Below, piece by piece: positions 5,364-8,147 of a DNA stretch of 8,147 nucleotides. Numbering within the stretch: the stretch's first letter is position 1; each line of letters begins with the position of its first letter. Source of the DNA: CAYYYG01 sp964476135 (lineage in GTDB: Bacteria > Patescibacteriota > Microgenomatia > UBA1406 > GWC2-37-13); NCBI GenBank assembly GCA_964476135.1, contig CAYYYG010000045.1, positions 1-8,147 of the forward strand, written 5' to 3'. Both the position numbers and the translations under genes were made by a program. Below the pieces are notes generated by a model, which saw only the letters and a list, made by a program, of their open reading frames with translations, had not been told where the DNA came from and made no database searches.

Positions 5364-5380
5364 TATAATTTCTTTATAAT
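5364..5380 (+). promoter_or_regulatory. tas: Tandem -10 boxes of the Tas-like gene, leaderless arrangement
   Basis: Two exact TATAAT hexamers occur at 5364-5369 and 5375-5380, 11 bp apart, about one helical turn. The second ends 6 nt before the ATG at 5387, giving a transcript with no leader; the first would give a leader of about 10 nt. There is no SD. ATAACA at 5351-5356 is a possible -35 for the second box with an 18-bp spacer. Confidence 0.6.
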
Positions 5381-5386
5381 ATTTGC

Positions 5387-6433
5387 ATGAAATACAGAAA
5401 ATTAGGAAACACCGACATTACAGTATCAGTAATTTGTTTGGGCACCATGAACTGGGGCGAACAAAATACCGAAGAAGAAGCTTATGAGCAACTTGATTAC
5501 GCAGTGTCTCAAGGAGTCAATTTTATTGACACTGCCGAAATGTACCCGATTCCGCCCAATGCCAAATCGCAAGGCAGGACAGAGACATATTTGGGGAACT
5601 GGATGAAGAATAGAAAAAACCGCAAGGATCTGATTATCGCTTCTAAAGTTGCGAGTAAGGGTGCTGGTTCGTATATTCGGAACGGAGATACAGTGCGGTT
5701 GGATCAGAAAAATATCCGTCAGGCGGTTGAAGGGTCGTTAAAACGTCTAAAAATAGATTATATCGACCTTTACCAAATTCATTGGCCAGAGCGGGAAACA
5801 AACTATTTCGGTGATCGTGATTACAAACACGACAAAAACGATTCTCCAATCGAACTCGAGGAGACACTTATTGCCATGCAGGATCTTGTTAAGGAGGGGA
5901 AGATTAAGCATGTAGGGGTTTCGAATGAGACTGCATGGGGAACGATGGAGTACCTGCGGCTTTCCCGTGATAAAAAACTTCCACGCATCCAAAGTATCCA
6001 AAATCCCTATAGTTTAATTATGCGTGAGTACGAAAATGCGTTGGCGGAGATAAGCATTCGGGAATCGGTGAGTTTGCTTGTGTATTCGCCTCTTGCACAT
6101 GGGGTACTGACCGGAAAGTATATTGGCGGTAAAATTCCAAAAGGATCAAGGTTTCATTATTCAGGAAATCGTAATTCCGAGCGCTATAATCCGGTGCATG
6201 CACAGCCGGCAATCGAGGCCTACATTAAGTGCGCACGACGGCATGGATTAGATCCGGCGCAGATGGCATTGTCGTTTGTGAATACGCGTCAGTTTGTGAC
6301 AAGTAATATAATCGGTGCAACAACCATGGAGCAGTTGAAAGCGGATATTGGGAGCATTAACATAACTCTTGACTCAAGTGTAATTAAAGAAATAGAACAA
6401 ATTCATTTAGAACATCCTAATCCTATATCTTGA
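5387..6433 (+). CDS. tas: Tas-like NADP(H)-dependent aldo-keto reductase
   Basis: A 348-aa cytoplasmic oxidoreductase with the (alpha/beta)8-barrel fold. All four catalytic residues of the aldo-keto reductase family are visible: D48 and Y53 (FIDTAEMY), K87 (IIASKV) and H132 (YQIHWP). Stretches remembered from E. coli Tas recur almost unchanged: LGTMNWGEQNTE (18-29), AEMYPIPP (50-57), GVSNETAWG (177-185), IQNPYSL (204-210), ARRHGLDPAQMAL (283-295) and IIGATTMEQLK (308-318). Length equals that of Tas (346 aa in E. coli), so it is full length. Tas was found as a suppressor of tyrosine auxotrophy; the physiological substrate is unsettled, so the name is by similarity. It is a single-gene unit that converges on the NYN gene with a 19-bp gap. 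Confidence 0.93.
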   Translation: MKYRKLGNTDITVSVICLGTMNWGEQNTEEEAYEQLDYAVSQGVNFIDTAEMYPIPPNAKSQGRTETYLGNWMKNRKNRKDLIIASKVASKGAGSYIRNGDTVRLDQKNIRQAVEGSLKRLKIDYIDLYQIHWPERETNYFGDRDYKHDKNDSPIELEETLIAMQDLVKEGKIKHVGVSNETAWGTMEYLRLSRDKKLPRIQSIQNPYSLIMREYENALAEISIRESVSLLVYSPLAHGVLTGKYIGGKIPKGSRFHYSGNRNSERYNPVHAQPAIEAYIKCARRHGLDPAQMALSFVNTRQFVTSNIIGATTMEQLKADIGSINITLDSSVIKEIEQIHLEHPNPIS

Positions 6434-6452
6434 GCTATAAATTTTGGGAGGA

Positions 6453-6959
6453 TTATCTTTTGAAAAGAAGATTTTTTGTGTGATCTTCGATATTTATGAA
6501 ATCATCGGCCATCGATATAAGCTCGCTGTTTGCCGCTCTTTTGAATGCGGCAACCTCAACCAAGCAGCCCAGAGACTGCTGGAGATAGTTTACAACAGGG
6601 CGGAAATCGCCGTCACCCGAAACCAGAATTATCGAGTCTACTTTATTACCAAGCCGGATGGCGTCCATGGCAATCCCAATATCCCAGTCACCTTTTTTCG
6701 CACCGCCATAAAAGACTTGCAGTTTTTTTTCTTTAACTTCAAACCCTGCATTATTTAACGCTTCAAAAAATTCATTTTCCCGCTCTTCGTCGGCATTGAT
6801 AACATAGGCGATTGCCCGGACGAGAATGCGTTTGTGAAGCAATAACGCGAGCAGATTTTTATAATTTACTTTCGTATGATAAAGATTTTTAGCTGAGTAG
6901 TATAAGTTCTGGACATCTACCAGAACTGCGACTCTTTGGTCGGGGTTTTTGACAATCAT
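6453..6959 (-). CDS. NYN-domain protein (LabA/DUF88 family), probable PIN-like ribonuclease
   Basis: A 168-aa single-domain protein of the NYN superfamily, a PIN-like fold linked to RNA cleavage. The acidic metal-site residues are all present: D15 in VAVLVDVQNLYYS (10-22), D91 and D93 with D99 in KKGDWDIGIAMDAI (88-101), and D116/D118 in ILVSGDGDFRPVV (111-123). N18 after the first aspartate is also typical. No extra C-terminal OST-HTH or other RNA-binding domain follows, so this is the minimal LabA/DUF88 form. Bacterial members are mostly uncharacterised, so nuclease activity is inference from fold and intact site. The start is supported by TATAAT 6 nt upstream with a -35 at 17 bp. It follows the HAD gene by 42 bp on the same strand but has its own promoter. 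Confidence 0.9.
   Translation of the reverse strand: MIVKNPDQRVAVLVDVQNLYYSAKNLYHTKVNYKNLLALLLHKRILVRAIAYVINADEERENEFFEALNNAGFEVKEKKLQVFYGGAKKGDWDIGIAMDAIRLGNKVDSIILVSGDGDFRPVVNYLQQSLGCLVEVAAFKRAANSELISMADDFINIEDHTKNLLFKR
6455..6477 (+). terminator. Candidate intrinsic terminator of the Tas-like gene
   Basis: ATCTTTT (6455-6461) pairs with AGAAGAT (6466-6472) over 7 bp, including one G-U pair, closing a GAAA tetraloop, and is followed by five Ts (6473-6477). It starts 21 nt after the stop codon. The stem is AT-rich. It overlaps the 3' end of the opposing NYN gene. Confidence 0.45.
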
Positions 6960-6965
6960 AGCTAT

Positions 6966-6994
6966 ATTATAACTTTTTCAGATGAAACTGCAAA
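6966..6994 (-). promoter_or_regulatory. NYN gene promoter, leaderless arrangement
   Basis: On the minus strand TTTGCA (6989-6994, 4 of 6) and TATAAT (6966-6971, perfect) are 17 bp apart. The -10 box ends 6 nt before the ATG at 6959. There is no SD. It occupies the 42-bp gap after the HAD stop codon. Confidence 0.65.
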
Positions 6995-7001
6995 CGGAAT
7001 A

Positions 7002-7670
7002 CTAGGCCATCAAGTCAATAAATTGTACCAGGTCGGCCATAGTCTCTATGCTTATGTCCGCGCCCGACTGTATATAGCCTTTAATCAGATTCTGTTTTAG
7101 ACCAATTGTTAGTGCTCCGGTTGCTTTTGCGGCGTTTATGCCGACGTTTGAGTCCTCAACCACGATCGTCCGCTGTGGCGTAACCTGAAGCTGAAGCATG
7201 GCATCGATATAACCATCGGGATGCGGTTTTCTTTTAAGATCAGGTCGTGATGAGATCGCAACAACTATCGAAAACATTTTCGCCAAAGAACGGGGCAATT
7301 TGGAAATAACCTTATCCGCAGCGTATTGAGATGAAGAAGTAACGATGCCCAGCTGAAAGCCGTTATTTATCATGTGGACTGCTATCGAGTGAAGGCTTTT
7401 TACATCGATGTTCACATCTTCGTATACACGCCGTTCGATCTCATCGATTTTCTTCATGAATTTCGATTTTGGATATGAAATTATTTTTTCGAGCATTGTG
7501 TCATAAATATCTTCGTTTGTTAAACCGATAAATTCAGGCTTCATCTTTTCATAGCGGGAAGATCCGAGAAGTTCATTGAAAAAGTTCGTCTTGTACTCAA
7601 GCCACAGAGTTTCTGAATTTGTAGTTATTACGCCATCCATATCAAACAGACACGCTTTGTGATTCGTCAT
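7002..7670 (-). CDS. HAD-superfamily hydrolase, beta-phosphoglucomutase/sugar-phosphatase-like
   Basis: A 222-aa cytoplasmic protein of the haloacid dehalogenase superfamily with all four motifs. Motif I is D10-M-D12-G-V, giving the nucleophile and the general acid/base. Motif II is the IVTSSS segment (109-114). Motif III is K148 in RKPHPDGY (147-154). Motif IV is E172-D173 in VVEDSNVGINAAKATG (170-185). A helical cap follows motif I (about 17-90), and the KPHPDGY and VEDSxxGI signatures place it with the beta-phosphoglucomutase and sugar-phosphatase subgroup rather than the dehalogenases. Whether it is a phosphatase or a mutase, and on which phosphate ester, is not decided by sequence. It has the best promoter in the window, located between it and the upstream MgtC-like gene, which ends 36 bp before its start. 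Confidence 0.92.
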   Translation of the reverse strand: MTNHKACLFDMDGVITTNSETLWLEYKTNFFNELLGSSRYEKMKPEFIGLTNEDIYDTMLEKIISYPKSKFMKKIDEIERRVYEDVNIDVKSLHSIAVHMINNGFQLGIVTSSSQYAADKVISKLPRSLAKMFSIVVAISSRPDLKRKPHPDGYIDAMLQLQVTPQRTIVVEDSNVGINAAKATGALTIGLKQNLIKGYIQSGADISIETMADLVQFIDLMA

Positions 7671-7676
7671 TCACAG

Positions 7677-7705
7677 AATATACCCTAGTGGATTTATATT
7701 GTCAA
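7677..7705 (-). promoter_or_regulatory. HAD gene promoter: consensus -35/-10 directly before the start codon
   Basis: On the minus strand TTGACA (7700-7705, perfect), a 17-bp spacer and TATATT (7677-7682, 5 of 6) are followed by 6 nt and the ATG at 7670. The predicted transcript starts at the start codon. The -35 lies just past the stop codon of the MgtC-like gene (7707-7709). This is the strongest evidence for leaderless transcription in the window. Confidence 0.8.
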
Positions 7706-7706
7706 A

Positions 7707-8147
7707 TCAGTACGTAATAAATGTAGACAGCCCAAGCGCCGCAAAACTCGCAGCGACCATTACAAGTACAGCAAGGAAAAATTTTAATGCAAACGCTCTT
7801 GATCCATACATATACGAATAAACAGATTTTATAACCAGGTTCACGGTGTTTGCAGCTATCAAAGTCAGGCTTGCCGTCTGGAAACTAACCGATTTGCCGG
7901 CAAGTTCAGCCACATTAAGCGAAACTGCATCCATGCCGCTTGCGGCTCCAATCATTGATCCGAAGATGAGTCCACTGTCACCGAAGAGTTTAAGCGATAA
8001 TTTAGTGATGATTTTGATGCCTAAAAATAATGCGGCAAATTGCAGTGCGGGTCCAATTGAGAATATTGAGGTTTTTTTTATATCCTGGGTTTCCGTCTCT
8101 CCATTATCGTTTTTTATTTTGCTCGTAAGAAACAGGCTCGCTGCGAT
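7707..8147 (-). CDS. MgtC/SapB-type membrane protein, C-terminal DUF4010 region (partial)
   Basis: The frame is open from the right edge of the window to a TGA at 7707-7709, giving 146 residues with the N-terminus missing. The Met codon at 7955 is internal, not a start. The visible part matches the DUF4010 domain usually joined to an MgtC/SapB domain: FSIGPALQFAALFLG, then a helix ending in FGDSGLIFGSMIGAASGMDAVSLNVAELAG, then a segment starting SFQTASLTLIAANTVNLVIKS, and a last membrane helix LAVLVMVAASFAALGLSTFITY. About four membrane segments are present. A polar stretch near the edge (SKIKNDNGETETQDIKK) would be a loop before this domain. Function of the family is unclear; the fragment shows no catalytic motif. 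It lies upstream of the HAD gene on the same strand. Confidence 0.8.
   Translation of the reverse strand: MAASLFLTSKIKNDNGETETQDIKKTSIFSIGPALQFAALFLGIKIITKLSLKLFGDSGLIFGSMIGAASGMDAVSLNVAELAGKSVSFQTASLTLIAANTVNLVIKSVYSYMYGSRAFALKFFLAVLVMVAASFAALGLSTFITY

Noticed and set aside
6444..6758. 104-codon plus-strand frame downstream of the Tas-like gene
   Set aside because: It is antisense to the NYN gene, whose catalytic aspartates are all conserved.
7707..7955. A complete 82-aa membrane protein starting at the Met at 7955
   Set aside because: The same frame continues open to the window edge with DUF4010-like sequence upstream of that Met, so this is the end of a larger protein.
1..8147. Alternative genetic code with UGA read as an amino acid (as in some candidate-phylum bacteria)
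   Set aside because: UGA closes the HIT, Nudix, Tas-like and MgtC-like genes at family-typical ends and never occurs inside the conserved frames.
1..8147. CRISPR array, tRNA gene, transposase or defence operon
   Set aside because: No regularly spaced repeats, tRNA-like cloverleaf, transposase or integrase motifs were seen; the lone NYN protein is not next to a partner that would make a toxin-antitoxin or defence unit.

Overview
This 8.1-kb window is chromosomal-looking bacterial DNA of moderate to low GC. It has short, mostly single genes that switch strand often. The standard code applies: UGA is the stop of the HIT, Nudix, Tas-like and MgtC-like genes and is never read through. There is no rRNA, tRNA or phylogenetic marker. 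Compact genes, sparse Shine-Dalgarno (SD) sites and many tiny proteins would fit a candidate-phylum (Patescibacteria-like) genome, but that is a guess.

Layout from left to right. A HIT-family nucleotide hydrolase (+, 96-488) meets a leftward group convergently: a Nudix hydrolase, a 72-aa unknown protein and a SulP anion transporter with an unusual inserted segment (minus, 500-3415). A 385-bp gene-free stretch follows, holding the SulP promoter, two candidate rightward promoters and a long terminator-like hairpin. Next come an exported protein with Cys-pair beta repeats (+, 3801-4955), a 16-bp perfect inverted repeat, a doubtful 81-aa minus-strand frame, and a Tas-like aldo-keto reductase (+, 5387-6433). 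The window closes with a second leftward group: a NYN-domain protein, a HAD-family hydrolase and the C-terminal part of an MgtC/SapB-DUF4010 membrane protein that runs off the right edge (minus, 6453-8147).

The most consistent unexpected signal is at the gene starts. The HIT, Nudix, Tas-like, NYN and HAD genes each have a TATAAT-like -10 box ending only 6-7 nt before the ATG, so the predicted transcript begins at or next to the start codon. The HAD gene has a textbook TTGACA-17-TATATT-6-ATG arrangement. SulP has TTAACA-16-TATAAT and a leader of about 7 nt. The only gene with a clear SD is the exported protein, which also appears to have a long structured 5' leader. Leaderless expression therefore looks normal for the housekeeping-type genes here, and the exported protein is the exception.

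The genes do not form one obvious pathway. They read as independent units: nucleotide clean-up (HIT, Nudix), anion transport, redox metabolism, a possible RNA nuclease, a sugar-phosphatase-like enzyme and a membrane protein. I see no CRISPR array, transposase, integrase or recognisable defence operon. The candidates for something new are the leaderless promoter architecture, the inserted segment in SulP, and the exported-protein locus with its leader hairpin and flanking related repeats.
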